Shown piece after piece: positions 8,281 to 17,021 of a DNA stretch of 64,000 bases (the stretch's first letter is position 1; each line of letters opens with the position of its first letter). Where the stretch lies: contig DEWY01000004.1 of assembly GCA_002363865.1 (NCBI GenBank), positions 1 through 64,000 on the forward strand. Reading direction: 5' to 3'. The DNA is from Caulobacteraceae bacterium UBA3198 (lineage in GTDB: Bacteria; Pseudomonadota; Alphaproteobacteria; Caulobacterales; Caulobacteraceae). Under the pieces are notes generated by a model. That model saw only the letters and a list, made by a program, of their open reading frames with translations. It ran no database searches and was not told the origin of the DNA. The position numbers and the translations under genes were made by a program.

Positions 8281-8526
8281 ATGGCCCGGATCCTGCTGTT
8301 TGGCCGCCTGAGCGACATCGCCGGCTGGCGGGAAAAGACCCTGGAGCCCGCGCCGGCCCGCCTCTCGGACCTGCGCGCCCTGTTGGCCGCTGATGACGCC
8401 GCCCTGGGCGAAGCCCTGGCCGCGCCCGGCGTCCAGGTGGCGCTGGACCAGGTTCTGGTGCGCGATGACGCGGCCCTGTCGCCCCGCTCTGAAGTCGCCT
8501 TCCTGCCGCCCATGAGCGGGGGCTAG
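8281..8526 (+). CDS. moaD: Molybdopterin synthase sulfur carrier MoaD
   Basis: Ubiquitin-like small subunit of molybdopterin synthase. At 81 aa it opens with the beta-strand ILLFGRLSDIAG and ends in PPMSGG, the C-terminal Gly-Gly that is adenylated and turned into a thiocarboxylate to donate sulfur. It lies between moaA (4 bp before) and its partner moaE (3 bp after). Confidence 0.92.
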   Translation: MARILLFGRLSDIAGWREKTLEPAPARLSDLRALLAADDAALGEALAAPGVQVALDQVLVRDDAALSPRSEVAFLPPMSGG

Positions 8527-8529
8527 GCC

Positions 8530-8973
8530 ATGATGATCAGCCTCACCGACCAGGGCTTCGACCCCGGCCCGCTGCTGTCCGGCTTCTGCCGCGGGCGGGC
8601 CGAGACCGGCGCGGTGGCGAGCTTCACGGGTCTGGCCAGGGCGGAGGGCGGCGAGACAAAAATCCTGGAGCTGGAGGCCTATCCCGGCTTCACCGAGGCG
8701 CAGATCGGCGCCTTCGCCGAGACCGCCCGAACGCGGTTTGACCTGCAGGACCTGATGATCGTCCATCGCATCGGCCAGATCGCGCCGGGAGAGCCCATCG
8801 TCTTCGTAGCCACGGCCGCGTCCCACCGCCGGGCGGCCTTCGAGGCCTGTGACTATCTGATGGACTATCTGAAGAGCCGCGCCCCCTTCTGGAAGAAGGA
8901 GCATGGCCCCGACGGCGCCCGCTGGGTCGAGCCCCGGGCCGAGGACCACGAGGACATCGCCCGCTGGGCCTAG
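8530..8973 (+). CDS. moaE: Molybdopterin synthase catalytic subunit MoaE
   Basis: Large subunit of molybdopterin synthase, which adds two sulfurs from MoaD to cyclic pyranopterin monophosphate. At 147 aa it is full length. The motif FTGLARAEGG, the LELEAYPGF strand, HRIGQIAPGE and the active-site lysines in LKSRAPFWKKE are visible. A second ATG follows immediately at 8533 and could be the true start. A 37-bp gap with a GAGGAG ribosome site separates it from moaB. Confidence 0.92.
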   Translation: MMISLTDQGFDPGPLLSGFCRGRAETGAVASFTGLARAEGGETKILELEAYPGFTEAQIGAFAETARTRFDLQDLMIVHRIGQIAPGEPIVFVATAASHRRAAFEACDYLMDYLKSRAPFWKKEHGPDGARWVEPRAEDHEDIARWA

Positions 8974-9010
8974 ACGCCCGGCGAGCCCCAGACGCACAGA
9001 GGAGCCGATC

Positions 9011-9565
9011 ATGAACGCGCCTGCCTTTGCCCCCGGCGGCAAGATCGACGAGACCAAGACCCTGGTCCCGGTCCGCATCGCCGTCCTCAGCGTCTCCGAC
9101 ACCCGCGATGAAACCACCGACACCTCGGGCCAGGTCCTGGCTGACCGGATCACCGGGGCGGGCCACGTTCTGGCGGGCCGAACCATCGTCCGCGACGAGG
9201 TCGAGGCGATCCGCAGCCAGGTGAAGGCCTGGGTGGCCTCAGGCGAGGTGGACGCGGTGATCACCACCGGCGGCACCGGCATCACCGGCCGCGACGTGAC
9301 GCCCGAGGCCCTGCAGCCCCTGTTCGATAAGACCCTGGACGGGTTTTCGGTGGTCTTTCACATGGTCAGCTACCAGACGGTGGGCCTGTCCACCCTGCAG
9401 AGCCGCGCCACCGCCGGCATCATGGGCGGGGTCTTCGTCTTCTGCCTGCCCGGCTCCAATGGGGCGGTGAAGGACGGCTGGGACAAGGTGATTTCCGCCC
9501 AGCTCGACAGCCGCCATGGCCCCTGCAACATGGTCGACCTCATGCCCCGGCTGATGGAGCGATGA
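9011..9565 (+). CDS. moaB: Molybdopterin adenylyltransferase-type protein MoaB
   Basis: MogA/MoaB-family protein that binds molybdopterin and probably adenylates it before metal insertion. The 184-aa protein has the family signatures VLSVSDTRDETTDTSG and ITTGGTGITGRDVTPEAL, followed by the LPGSNGAVKDGW loop. The start at 9011 follows an AGAGGAG ribosome site and gives a short leader (MNAPAFAPGG) of a kind common in the family. It overlaps moaC by 4 bp. No other mogA-like gene is present in the window, so this one may do that step. Confidence 0.9.
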   Translation: MNAPAFAPGGKIDETKTLVPVRIAVLSVSDTRDETTDTSGQVLADRITGAGHVLAGRTIVRDEVEAIRSQVKAWVASGEVDAVITTGGTGITGRDVTPEALQPLFDKTLDGFSVVFHMVSYQTVGLSTLQSRATAGIMGGVFVFCLPGSNGAVKDGWDKVISAQLDSRHGPCNMVDLMPRLMER

Positions 9566-10032
9566 GCGGCCTCACCCACATCGACGAGACCGGCCGCGCC
9601 CACATGGTCGATGTCTCGGCCAAGGCGGTCACCGCCCGGGAGGCGCATGCCGAGGGCTTTGTCCGCATGGCGCCGGAGACCCTGGCGCTGGCCCTGTCCG
9701 GCGACGCCAAGAAGGGCGATGTGCGGGCCACCGCCGAGATCGCCGGCATCATGGCCGCCAAGAAGACCAGCGACCTGATCCCACTCTGCCATCCGCTCGC
9801 CCTGTCCAAGGTGGAGGTCCGCGTGGCGCCCGGCGACGGCGGCTTGTCGGTGACCGCCAGGGTGCGGACCACCGGCCAGACCGGCGTGGAGATGGAGGCC
9901 CTGACAGCGGTCTCGGTGGCCTGCCTCACCATTTATGACATGCTGAAGGCCGCCGAGAAGGGCATGGTCATCGAGGCTGTGCGCCTGGTCGCCAAGTCTG
10001 GCGGCGCCTCTGGCGACTGGTCCGCCCCATGA
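9562..10032 (+). CDS. moaC: Cyclic pyranopterin monophosphate synthase MoaC
   Basis: Converts 3',8-cyclo-GTP from MoaA to cyclic pyranopterin monophosphate. The 156-aa protein contains HMVDVSAKAVTAREA, KKTSDLIPLCHPLALSKVEV and TGVEMEALTAVSVACLTIYDM, all hallmarks of MoaC and its active-site lysine/histidine region. Start and stop codons overlap moaB and moeA by 4 bp each, indicating tight translational coupling. Confidence 0.94.
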   Translation: MSGLTHIDETGRAHMVDVSAKAVTAREAHAEGFVRMAPETLALALSGDAKKGDVRATAEIAGIMAAKKTSDLIPLCHPLALSKVEVRVAPGDGGLSVTARVRTTGQTGVEMEALTAVSVACLTIYDMLKAAEKGMVIEAVRLVAKSGGASGDWSAP

Positions 10033-11219
10033 AGTTGCTGGCCGTCGAGGACGCCCGGGGCCGCATGCTGGCCGAGATCGCGCCCCTGCCGGCAGAGACT
10101 CTGCCGCTGAGCAAGGCCATCGGCCGGGTCCTGGCCGAGGATGTGAGCGCCATCCGCGACCAGCCGCCCTTCGACGCCTCGGCCATGGACGGCTGGGCGG
10201 TGCGCAGCGGCGACACGCCGGGGACTTTGCGCATCATTGGCGAGAGCGCCGCGGGCCATGGCTATGCGGGCGGCCTTGGCAAAGGCGAGGCCGTGCGCAT
10301 CTTTACCGGCGCGGCCGTGCCCGCCGGCGCCGACGCCATCGTCATCCAGGAAGACGCCCAGCGCGACGGCGAGGCCGTCACCACGCCGCAGACCCGGGCG
10401 GGCCAGCACCTGCGGCCCCGGGGCGGCGACTTCAAATCGGACCAGGTCCTGCTGAACGCCGGCCAGCGCATCGATCCCTGGCGGCTCTCCCTCGCCGCCT
10501 CGGCGGGCCGGGCTGAGGTGTCGGTCCATCGGGCGCCCAAGGTGGCCATCATCTCGACGGGCGAAGAGATCATCGAGGCGCCCGGGGTTCCGGGGCCATT
10601 CCAGATCTACGATTCCGGCGCCCCGGCCCTGCTGGCCATGGTCCGCGCCTGGGGAGCCGAGGCTGAAAAGCTCAAGCCCGTCCGCGATGACCTGGACGCC
10701 GTCATCGCCGCCTTGCGAGACGCCAAGGCCGACCTGATCGTCACGGTCGGCGGGGCTTCCGTGGGCGATCACGACCTAGTGCGGGCCGCGGGCGAGGCGC
10801 TCGGCCTGTCGATGAAGGTGGCCAGCGTCGCGGTGCGGCCGGGCAAGCCGACCTTTTTCGGAGTCCTGGCCGATGGCCGCCGGATGCTGGGCCTGCCCGG
10901 CAATCCGGCCTCGGCCTTTGTCTGCGCTGAGCTCTTCCTGCGCCCCATACTGGCGGCCTATCAGGGCGCTCCTGCGCCCTTCGCCACGATCACCGCCCGC
11001 GCCACCACGCCGCTGGCGGCCAATGGCCCGCGGGAGCACTGGATGCGGGCGAAGCTGACCCATCTGGACGGCGCGATCAACGTCCAGCCCTATGGGGATC
11101 AGGATTCCTCGCTGGTCACCGTGTTCGCCGCCGCCGATGCGCTGCTGCGCCGCCCGCCCGGCGCGCCCGCCGTCGAGGCCGGGGGGCTGGTCGAGGTGCT
11201 GCCGCTGGCCCGGGCGTAG
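10029..11219 (+). CDS. moeA: Molybdopterin molybdenumtransferase MoeA
   Basis: Inserts molybdate into adenylated molybdopterin to give Mo-molybdopterin. The 396-aa protein has the expected order: N-terminal DQPPFDASAMDGWAVR, the FTGAAVPAGADAIVIQED loop, the catalytic MoaB-like domain with IISTGEEI and TVGGASVGDHD, then RPGKPTFFG and GLPGNPASAFV, and a C-terminal beta domain. It is the last gene of the operon. Its final 121 bp are also covered, on the other strand, by the end of the convergent xdhC gene. Confidence 0.93.
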   Translation: MKLLAVEDARGRMLAEIAPLPAETLPLSKAIGRVLAEDVSAIRDQPPFDASAMDGWAVRSGDTPGTLRIIGESAAGHGYAGGLGKGEAVRIFTGAAVPAGADAIVIQEDAQRDGEAVTTPQTRAGQHLRPRGGDFKSDQVLLNAGQRIDPWRLSLAASAGRAEVSVHRAPKVAIISTGEEIIEAPGVPGPFQIYDSGAPALLAMVRAWGAEAEKLKPVRDDLDAVIAALRDAKADLIVTVGGASVGDHDLVRAAGEALGLSMKVASVAVRPGKPTFFGVLADGRRMLGLPGNPASAFVCAELFLRPILAAYQGAPAPFATITARATTPLAANGPREHWMRAKLTHLDGAINVQPYGDQDSSLVTVFAAADALLRRPPGAPAVEAGGLVEVLPLARA

Positions 11220-12151
11220 CGCAGGGCGACGATCTCGCCGATCACCGACAGGGCCACCTCCCACGGCGCCTTGCCGCCGATATCCAGGCCGATGGGGGCG
11301 TGCAGGCGCGACAGGGCCGCCTCGCTGACGCCGGCCTCCCGCAGTCGGGCCAGCCGCTCGGCCAGCCGCGCCCGGGCGCCCAGCAGGCCCACATAGGACG
11401 CCTTGGATGGCAGGGCCGCGCGCAGGGCGGCCTGGTCGGTGGTCAGGTCATGGGTGGCGATGGCTACGGCGGTCCAGGGATCGAGGCCTATGGCGCTGAA
11501 CGCCTCTCCGGGTTCATCCCGACGATAGGCAACCTTGGCCAGGGGCGGCGGCTCCGCCGGACCCTTGGGCCGGACCAGGGTGGTCTCGAAGCCCGACTGC
11601 CCGCCCAGGGCGGCGATGGCGAGGGCCGTCGGGTCAGAGCCCACGACCACAAGCCGCGGGACGGGGTCATAGTCCCGGCGAATGGCGCCCTCCCAAGGCC
11701 TGGCTTCCTCGGGCGCCGTGCAGAGCCTCCGGACGCCATCGCTCAACCAGACGCAGGATCTGCGCTCATTCTGGGCGGTAAAGAGATTGGCCAGCGCGGG
11801 ATCGTCGCTCGCCACCTTCTCCAGGAAGATCTCGATCCGCGCGCCGCACAGGAGCTGAATGTCAGGCCAGGGGCTGCCCTCGCCATAGACCAGGGTGCGC
11901 GGCGCGCCGTCCTCAAGACAGGCCTGGGCGTGGGCGGCCACATCGGACTCGACACAGCCCCCTGAAAAATAACCGGAAACCACACCCTGGCCGAACACCA
12001 TCTGGGTTCCCACCGGTCGCGGCCCGCCGCCGCCCAAGGCCGTCAGGGTGGCCAGGAGCAGGGGCGCGCCCGTCGCCGCGGCCGCCCGCAGGGCGGGTCG
12101 GACATCCTCGTCGAGGCCGAAGATCGGCCATTGGGGGAGTGGTTCGGTCAT
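11099..12151 (-). CDS. xdhC: XdhC-family molybdenum cofactor insertion factor
   Basis: XdhC proteins bind mature, often sulfurated, molybdenum cofactor and load it into xanthine-oxidase-family enzymes; IorB is the only such enzyme in this window. The N-terminal XdhC/CoxI region has a Gly-rich ALGGGGPRPVGTQM loop and GGCVESDV. The C-terminal half is a Rossmann domain with VVVGSDPTALAIAAL, AIATHDLTTDQAALRAAL, YVGLLGARAR and HAPIGLDIGGKAPWEVALS. Family members normally end shortly after the VIGEIVALRY helix. Here reading continues about 36 residues as a Ser/Thr/Ala-rich tail encoded opposite the 3' end of moeA, which suggests loss of an ancestral stop codon. Confidence 0.87.
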   Translation of the reverse strand: MTEPLPQWPIFGLDEDVRPALRAAAATGAPLLLATLTALGGGGPRPVGTQMVFGQGVVSGYFSGGCVESDVAAHAQACLEDGAPRTLVYGEGSPWPDIQLLCGARIEIFLEKVASDDPALANLFTAQNERRSCVWLSDGVRRLCTAPEEARPWEGAIRRDYDPVPRLVVVGSDPTALAIAALGGQSGFETTLVRPKGPAEPPPLAKVAYRRDEPGEAFSAIGLDPWTAVAIATHDLTTDQAALRAALPSKASYVGLLGARARLAERLARLREAGVSEAALSRLHAPIGLDIGGKAPWEVALSVIGEIVALRYARASGSTSTSPPASTAGAPGGRRSSASAAANTVTSEES

Positions 12152-12255
12152 GGGTCAGATTAACCCCCGTGAAAGGTTCCAGATACGGGTTCTTTAGGCC
12201 TCACAGATAAGCATGCTCCCCGACAAGTGCAGTTCTTCAGAGCGTTCGCCCGCCC

Positions 12256-13128
12256 ATGACCTCTCCGCTCGACAAGCTCGGCCTCGGTTCTGGCCAATTC
12301 GTCCTGGACCAGGCTTCCGTGCGCGGGCGGCCGGCTCAAGCCGAGATCCAGGACATCCTGGCCGTCGCCGCCCGGGCGCGGCTGCCCCTGTTCGACGTCG
12401 CCGGTCGTTCGGCTCAGGGCGAGACCCTGATCGGCGAAGCCATGCCCAAGCCCATTCCCTTCCGCGTCTCCGTGACCACCATCCGCGCTGATCGCGGACC
12501 CGACATGGTGGAGGCCGAGGTGCGCGCCTCCCTGCGCCGTCTGGGCGTGGCCCAGGCCGACTGCGTGCTGGTGCCGTCGGCCTCGGAGCTGTTCGGCCCC
12601 CATGGCATGGCGCTCTGGACTCGCCTGCAGCAGTTGCGCGACGCCGGCGTCTGTCGCCGCATCGGCGTGGCGGTGTTCGCCTCGGACGATCCGGTGGGCG
12701 TGGCCCGCCGCTTCCGCCCCGACGTCATCCAGGCGCCGGCCAGCCTGCTGGATCAGCGCCTGCTGATCGACGGCACCCTGGCCACCCTGGCGGGCATGGG
12801 CATCGAGGTTCAGTTGCGTTCGATCTTCCTGAACGGCCTGATCTTCCTGCCGCCAGACCGGGCGCCCAATCATCTGAAGGCCGCGGCCAGCCGCATCTCG
12901 CGGGCTCGCCGGCTGATCGCCGAGGGCCGCAGCGATCCGCTGCAGGCCGCCCTGGGCTTCGCCCTGTCGCGGCCCGAGGCCACCACCGTCCTGGTAGGCG
13001 TCACCTCGGCGGCCGAACTGTCGGCGGTGATCGCGGCGGCCTCCAGCCCGCCCCCGGACCTGGACTGGGACGACATGGCCATCGACGATCCGGTGGCGCT
13101 CGACCCCAGCCAGTGGGCGGCGGCCTAG
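12256..13128 (+). CDS. Aldo/keto reductase-fold protein, probably catalytically inactive
   Basis: The 290-aa sequence follows the aldo/keto reductase barrel: GLGSGQF opening, FDVAGRSAQGETLIGEA, paired helices, and a C-terminal ALGFALSRPEATTVLVGVTSAAEL where NADPH normally binds. The catalytic tetrad of active enzymes (Asp, Tyr, Lys, His) appears reduced to D47: the Tyr position aligns with S52, the Lys with T74/T75, and the His of the usual LVH strand with P107. A sensing or structural role is more likely than a standard reductase, though the alignment was made by eye. It is divergent from xdhC and converges on ald with a 4-bp overlap. Confidence 0.7.
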   Translation: MTSPLDKLGLGSGQFVLDQASVRGRPAQAEIQDILAVAARARLPLFDVAGRSAQGETLIGEAMPKPIPFRVSVTTIRADRGPDMVEAEVRASLRRLGVAQADCVLVPSASELFGPHGMALWTRLQQLRDAGVCRRIGVAVFASDDPVGVARRFRPDVIQAPASLLDQRLLIDGTLATLAGMGIEVQLRSIFLNGLIFLPPDRAPNHLKAAASRISRARRLIAEGRSDPLQAALGFALSRPEATTVLVGVTSAAELSAVIAAASSPPPDLDWDDMAIDDPVALDPSQWAAA

Positions 13129-14240
13129 GCCTGCCAGACCCCGTAGGGATCGACCGACGCCCGCCCAAGGGCCTGGGCCACCGCCGGATGGGTCAGTTCG
13201 CCCCTTAGAACGTTCAGCCCCCGCGCCAGATGCGGGTCGTCCTTCAGCGCGTCCAAGCCGCGGTCGGCCAGAGCCAGGCCAAAGGGCAGGGTCGCGTGCA
13301 CCAGCGCCTCGGACGAGGTCCTGGGCGCCGCGCCCGGCATATTGGCCACGCAATAGTGCACCACGCCGTCGACCACATAGGTCGGATCGGCATGGGTGGT
13401 CGGCCGCGAGGTCTCGAAACAGCCCCCCTGATCGATGGAGACGTCCACCAGCACCGAGCCCGGCTTCATCCGCGCCAGATGCTCGCGTCGGACCAGCTTG
13501 GGCGCCGCGGCCCCGGCCGTCAGCACGGCGCCGATCACCACATCGGCGCGCAGCACTTCCTCCTCCACCGCATCGAGGGTGGAATAGCGGGTCAGGACGC
13601 GGCCGAGGAACATGTCGTCCAGCTCCCGCATCCGGGGAATGGAGCGCTCCAGGACCACCACCTCGGCGCCGAGTCCTGCGGCCATGCGGGCGGCGTTCAT
13701 GCCCACCACCCCGCCGCCCAGGACACAGATCCGGGCTGGGCGCACGCCGGGCACGCCCGACAGCAGCAGTCCCATGCCGCCATTGTGCTTGAGCAGGGTC
13801 TCGCCGGCGGAAAACACCGCGATCCGGCCGGCCACCTCCGACATGGGGGCCAGCAGGGGCAGCCCGCCGGCGCGATCGGTCACGGTCTCATAGGCGATGG
13901 CCGCGCAGCCGGACGCCAGCAGGCCCTCGGTCTGGGCCGGGTCTGGCGCCAGATGCAGATAGGTGAAGAGGATGTGGTCGGGGGTCAGCCGCGCCCATTC
14001 GGCCGCCTGGGGCTCCTTGACCTTGACGATCAGTTGCGCGCCGGAGAAGACCGCCGCCGCATCGGCGACCACCTTCGCCCCTGCCCGCTCATAGTCCTGG
14101 TCGGCATAGCCGGCGCCTTCGCCCGCCCGGGTCTCCACCACCACCTCATGGCCGTGGGCCACATATTCGCGGACCGCCGTGGGCGGCAGGCCCACCCGAT
14201 GCTCATTGGGCTTGATCTCGCGGGGCACGCCAACGCGCAT
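13125..14240 (-). CDS. ald: Alanine dehydrogenase
   Basis: NAD-dependent L-alanine dehydrogenase, interconverting alanine with pyruvate and ammonia. The ATG at 14240 is preceded by AGGAGG at good spacing and gives 371 aa, the standard size; reading further upstream would add 92 implausible residues. Marks include MRVGVPREIKPNEHRVG, the pyruvate-binding KVKEPQAAEW, the active-site YLHLAPDP, the NAD loop VLGGGVVGMNAARMA, and DVSIDQGGCFETSRPTTHADPT split around the catalytic region. It is a single-gene unit between convergent AKR and upstream mtgA. Confidence 0.93.
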   Translation of the reverse strand: MRVGVPREIKPNEHRVGLPPTAVREYVAHGHEVVVETRAGEGAGYADQDYERAGAKVVADAAAVFSGAQLIVKVKEPQAAEWARLTPDHILFTYLHLAPDPAQTEGLLASGCAAIAYETVTDRAGGLPLLAPMSEVAGRIAVFSAGETLLKHNGGMGLLLSGVPGVRPARICVLGGGVVGMNAARMAAGLGAEVVVLERSIPRMRELDDMFLGRVLTRYSTLDAVEEEVLRADVVIGAVLTAGAAAPKLVRREHLARMKPGSVLVDVSIDQGGCFETSRPTTHADPTYVVDGVVHYCVANMPGAAPRTSSEALVHATLPFGLALADRGLDALKDDPHLARGLNVLRGELTHPAVAQALGRASVDPYGVWQA

Positions 14241-14304
14241 GAAGGCCTCCTGAGGGGCAGATTGTTTTACCAATCCACAGGTCTGGGGGCGTAACCGTGT
14301 TTCG

Positions 14305-15078
14305 TCAACCCAGGACGCAGGCGTCCAGATTGTCCCGCCGGACGGTTCCCGCCGCCGCCTGGATCCGGCCTGTGCGGCGCCGGACATAGGGGCCCGGGGT
14401 GTCGGCCTTGTAGCGCAACGGACTGGGCAGGACGGCGGCCAGCCGGGCGGCCTGGGTGGGGGACAGATCCTCGGCGTCGACCCCGAAGTTCTTCCGCGCC
14501 GCAGCCTGGGCGCCATAGACGCCAGGGCCGAACTCGATGGAGTTCAGATAGACCTCCATGATCCGCGGCTTGCCCCACATCACCTCGATCAGGACGGTGA
14601 AATAGGCCTCGAGGCCTTTGCGGACATAGGAGCGGTCGGGCCAGAGGAAGACGTTCTTGGCCGTCTGCTGGCTGATGGTGGAGCCGCCCCGCACACGGTC
14701 GGAGGATTCGTTGTGCGCCAGGGCCTTGCGGATCGCCTCGAGGTCGAAGCCGCGGTGGCTGCAGAAATTGGCGTCCTCGGCGGCGATCACCGAGCGCACC
14801 AGATGGGGGGAGATGTCATCGAGCCCACGCCAGCTGCGGCTGAACCCCTGACCTTCAAAGAGGCGCTGGACCATCAGGATGGTGATCGGCGGCGGCAGAA
14901 ACCGATAGGCGGCCACCGTCAGGACCGGCCCGACAAACCCGATCATCAGGGTCAGGACCAGCAGGCCGCGCACGATCCGGCCGAACCGGCCGAACCGGCC
15001 GCGCCGGGCAGGCTCGGCGCGATGGGCCTCTACCGGCTCGGGGCCATCATCAGGGTCGCTGGTGTCGGTGTCGCTCAA
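14305..15078 (-). CDS. mtgA: Monofunctional peptidoglycan glycosyltransferase
   Basis: GT51 enzyme that polymerises lipid II into glycan strands at the periplasmic face of the inner membrane. A cytoplasmic Arg-rich N-terminus of about 35 residues is followed by one membrane segment (LLVLTLMIGFVGPVLTVAAY). The catalytic motifs are AAEDANFCSHRGFD with the active Glu, GGSTISQQTAKNVFLWPDRS, KPRIMEVYLNSIEFGPGVYG and the late AARLAAVLPSP. There is no transpeptidase domain. At 257 aa it is the usual length. It is read alone, downstream of the divergent nitroreductase promoter. Confidence 0.92.
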   Translation of the reverse strand: MSDTDTSDPDDGPEPVEAHRAEPARRGRFGRFGRIVRGLLVLTLMIGFVGPVLTVAAYRFLPPPITILMVQRLFEGQGFSRSWRGLDDISPHLVRSVIAAEDANFCSHRGFDLEAIRKALAHNESSDRVRGGSTISQQTAKNVFLWPDRSYVRKGLEAYFTVLIEVMWGKPRIMEVYLNSIEFGPGVYGAQAAARKNFGVDAEDLSPTQAARLAAVLPSPLRYKADTPGPYVRRRTGRIQAAAGTVRRDNLDACVLG

Positions 15079-15169
15079 GCGTGGCCATCCTTGCCTTGAC
15101 CCTAGGCGCGGCTGCTAACGATGGGAAGACGGTGCGGCAAGCGTCCTAACCCTGCAGGAGAGCGTCTCC

Positions 15170-15838
15170 ATGAATGTCAGCCAGGCTGTGGCCCAGCGGA
15201 TTTCGGTCCGCGCCTTTCGTCCCACCCCCGTGCCGGGCGCGGTGGTGCGGGAGATCCTGGAGGCCGCGGCCCGGGCGCCGTCCGGCGGCAATCTCCAGCC
15301 CTGGCGGGTTCACGCCCTGACCGGCGCGCCCCTGGAGGCGCTCAAGGCCCGGGTTCGGGAAAATCCGTTCGGCGAGACGCCGGAATACGACGTCTATCCG
15401 GCCAATCTTTGGGAGCCCCTGCGCACCCGGCGCTACCAGTGCGGCGAGGACCTCTACGCCACGATCGGTATCCCCCGCGAGGACAAGGCCGCGCGTCTGG
15501 CGCAGCTGGCCAAGAACGGCGAACTGTTCGGGGCGCCGGTCGGCCTTTTCTTCAGCCTCGACCGCAAGGTGGGGCCGCCGCAATGGTCGGATGTGGGCAT
15601 GCTGATGCAGACCATCATGCTGCTGGCGGTGGAGCGGGGCCTGGCCACCTGCGCCCAGGAATACTGGGCCCGCTATCCGCAGACCCTGGCGGAGGTGCTG
15701 AGCCTGCCGGCCGATCACATGATCTTTTCCGGCATGGCGCTCGGCTATGCGGACGAGGCCGCCCCGATCAACACCCTGCGCACCCGCCGCGACCCGTTCG
15801 AGGTTTGGGGCGAAATGCTCGGCTTCGAGGAGGCCTAG
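15170..15838 (+). CDS. Nitroreductase-family FMN oxidoreductase
   Basis: NAD(P)H:FMN oxidoreductase of the NfsB-like fold, 222 aa. The FMN phosphate and ring contacts are in ISVRAFRPTPVP and RAPSGGNLQPWRV, and the C-terminal GMALGYADEAAPINTLRT loop with R/K closes the site. A GGAGAG ribosome site precedes the ATG at 15170. Such enzymes reduce nitroaromatics, quinones or flavins; the physiological substrate is unknown. It converges on the WD40 gene with a 4-bp overlap. Confidence 0.87.
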   Translation: MNVSQAVAQRISVRAFRPTPVPGAVVREILEAAARAPSGGNLQPWRVHALTGAPLEALKARVRENPFGETPEYDVYPANLWEPLRTRRYQCGEDLYATIGIPREDKAARLAQLAKNGELFGAPVGLFFSLDRKVGPPQWSDVGMLMQTIMLLAVERGLATCAQEYWARYPQTLAEVLSLPADHMIFSGMALGYADEAAPINTLRTRRDPFEVWGEMLGFEEA

Positions 15839-16803
15839 GGCGCTTCGGCGACGCCGGCCGCGCCGTCCTCGTCGCCCCAGGCCACGCGCTTGCCGTCGGC
15901 TGAGATAGCCAGGGCGGTGATGGCCGCGCCCTTTTCGGCCTTCAGCATCTCGATCTTCTGGCCCTCGAGGTCGCAGACCCAGACCCGACCGTCCTCAAGG
16001 CCCGCGGCGACGCGGCGGCCGGTCGGGGTTCCGGCCACCTGGGCCACCAGGGTGGAGGCGTCATAGCCGACCTCGGCGGCCTCCTTGCCCATGGGGCCGG
16101 CCGATCCGCCGAAGGGCCAGATCACCACCCCCTGCGCGCCGGAGGTGGCCAGGAACTGGCCCTTGGACATGAAGACCAGGCTCTTCACCTTGGCCGGATA
16201 GCCGCCCATGCGCATGTTCTTCTCGTCGGCCACCCGCCAGCCGTGCAGCTGATTTTCCTGCATCGACGACATCAGGAACTTGCCGTCCGGACTCCAGGCC
16301 AAAGCGATATGGCTGCCGGCCCAGGCCAGGACCATGGGCTTCTGTTCGGCGATCCGCGCGAACCAAAGGCGGGCGCCGCCATAGGCCGCCACCGCCAGAC
16401 GCCGGCCCTTGGGATCGAAGGCCAGGCCGAGCGCCGAGGACTCGTGAGCAAAGGTCCGGGCGAAGTCCGGGTCGGCGACGTCGCGGACATGGACGTCCTT
16501 TCCCGCCGCGAAGGCGATCAGGCCAGAGTCCGGGCTGGCGGCCACCGCATCGATCCAGCGCCCCTTGATCTCGGCGATCTCCTGCGGCCCCGAGGTTTGC
16601 GACCAGACCAGGCGGCCATCATCGCCGCCGGTGATCACGCCCTCGCCGGACGGATGCAGGCAGGCGCAGAGGATCGCGCCGTCATGGGCCTCGACCACCT
16701 CGCCGGTGTCGAATCTGACCGTCCCGTCGCCAAGGGCGAAGATCCCCTGACCGGACTTGGAGAACAGGGCGGCAGTGACATAGGCGTCGAATTCGTAGGG
16801 CAT
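15835..16803 (-). CDS. WD40-repeat protein
   Basis: A 322-aa predicted cytoplasmic beta-propeller with no signal peptide. Several WD40-like blades can be seen, each with an Asp-Gly turn and a closing hydrophobic strand: GDGTVRFDTG, GGDDGRLVWSQ, AAGKDVHVRDV, SPDGKFLMSSM, GAQGVVIWPF, GLEDGRVWVCDL and SADGKRVAWGDEDG. The blades are degenerate at the Trp-Asp itself. Propellers of this kind are protein-interaction scaffolds. No partner can be named; the divergent neighbour is exbD. Confidence 0.75.
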   Translation of the reverse strand: MPYEFDAYVTAALFSKSGQGIFALGDGTVRFDTGEVVEAHDGAILCACLHPSGEGVITGGDDGRLVWSQTSGPQEIAEIKGRWIDAVAASPDSGLIAFAAGKDVHVRDVADPDFARTFAHESSALGLAFDPKGRRLAVAAYGGARLWFARIAEQKPMVLAWAGSHIALAWSPDGKFLMSSMQENQLHGWRVADEKNMRMGGYPAKVKSLVFMSKGQFLATSGAQGVVIWPFGGSAGPMGKEAAEVGYDASTLVAQVAGTPTGRRVAAGLEDGRVWVCDLEGQKIEMLKAEKGAAITALAISADGKRVAWGDEDGAAGVAEAP

Positions 16804-17021
16804 GGGGATGCCATAGACGGCGAACGCGGGTCTTGCCCAGAGGGCCGATGCAAGGAATCCAGGCGTCCGACGCCGCCGGTTGCGGCGCCGCCCCGGCCCA
16901 ACTGCATGAAACCCTCCGGCTCCCGGCGCCTTGAGACTTTACAATCGCGTTTCGACAGGCGAATGGTCGAGACGAAACGGACGGTCGCGGGCCTACGCGA
17001 CCCTATGGGAAGGAATTGCAT

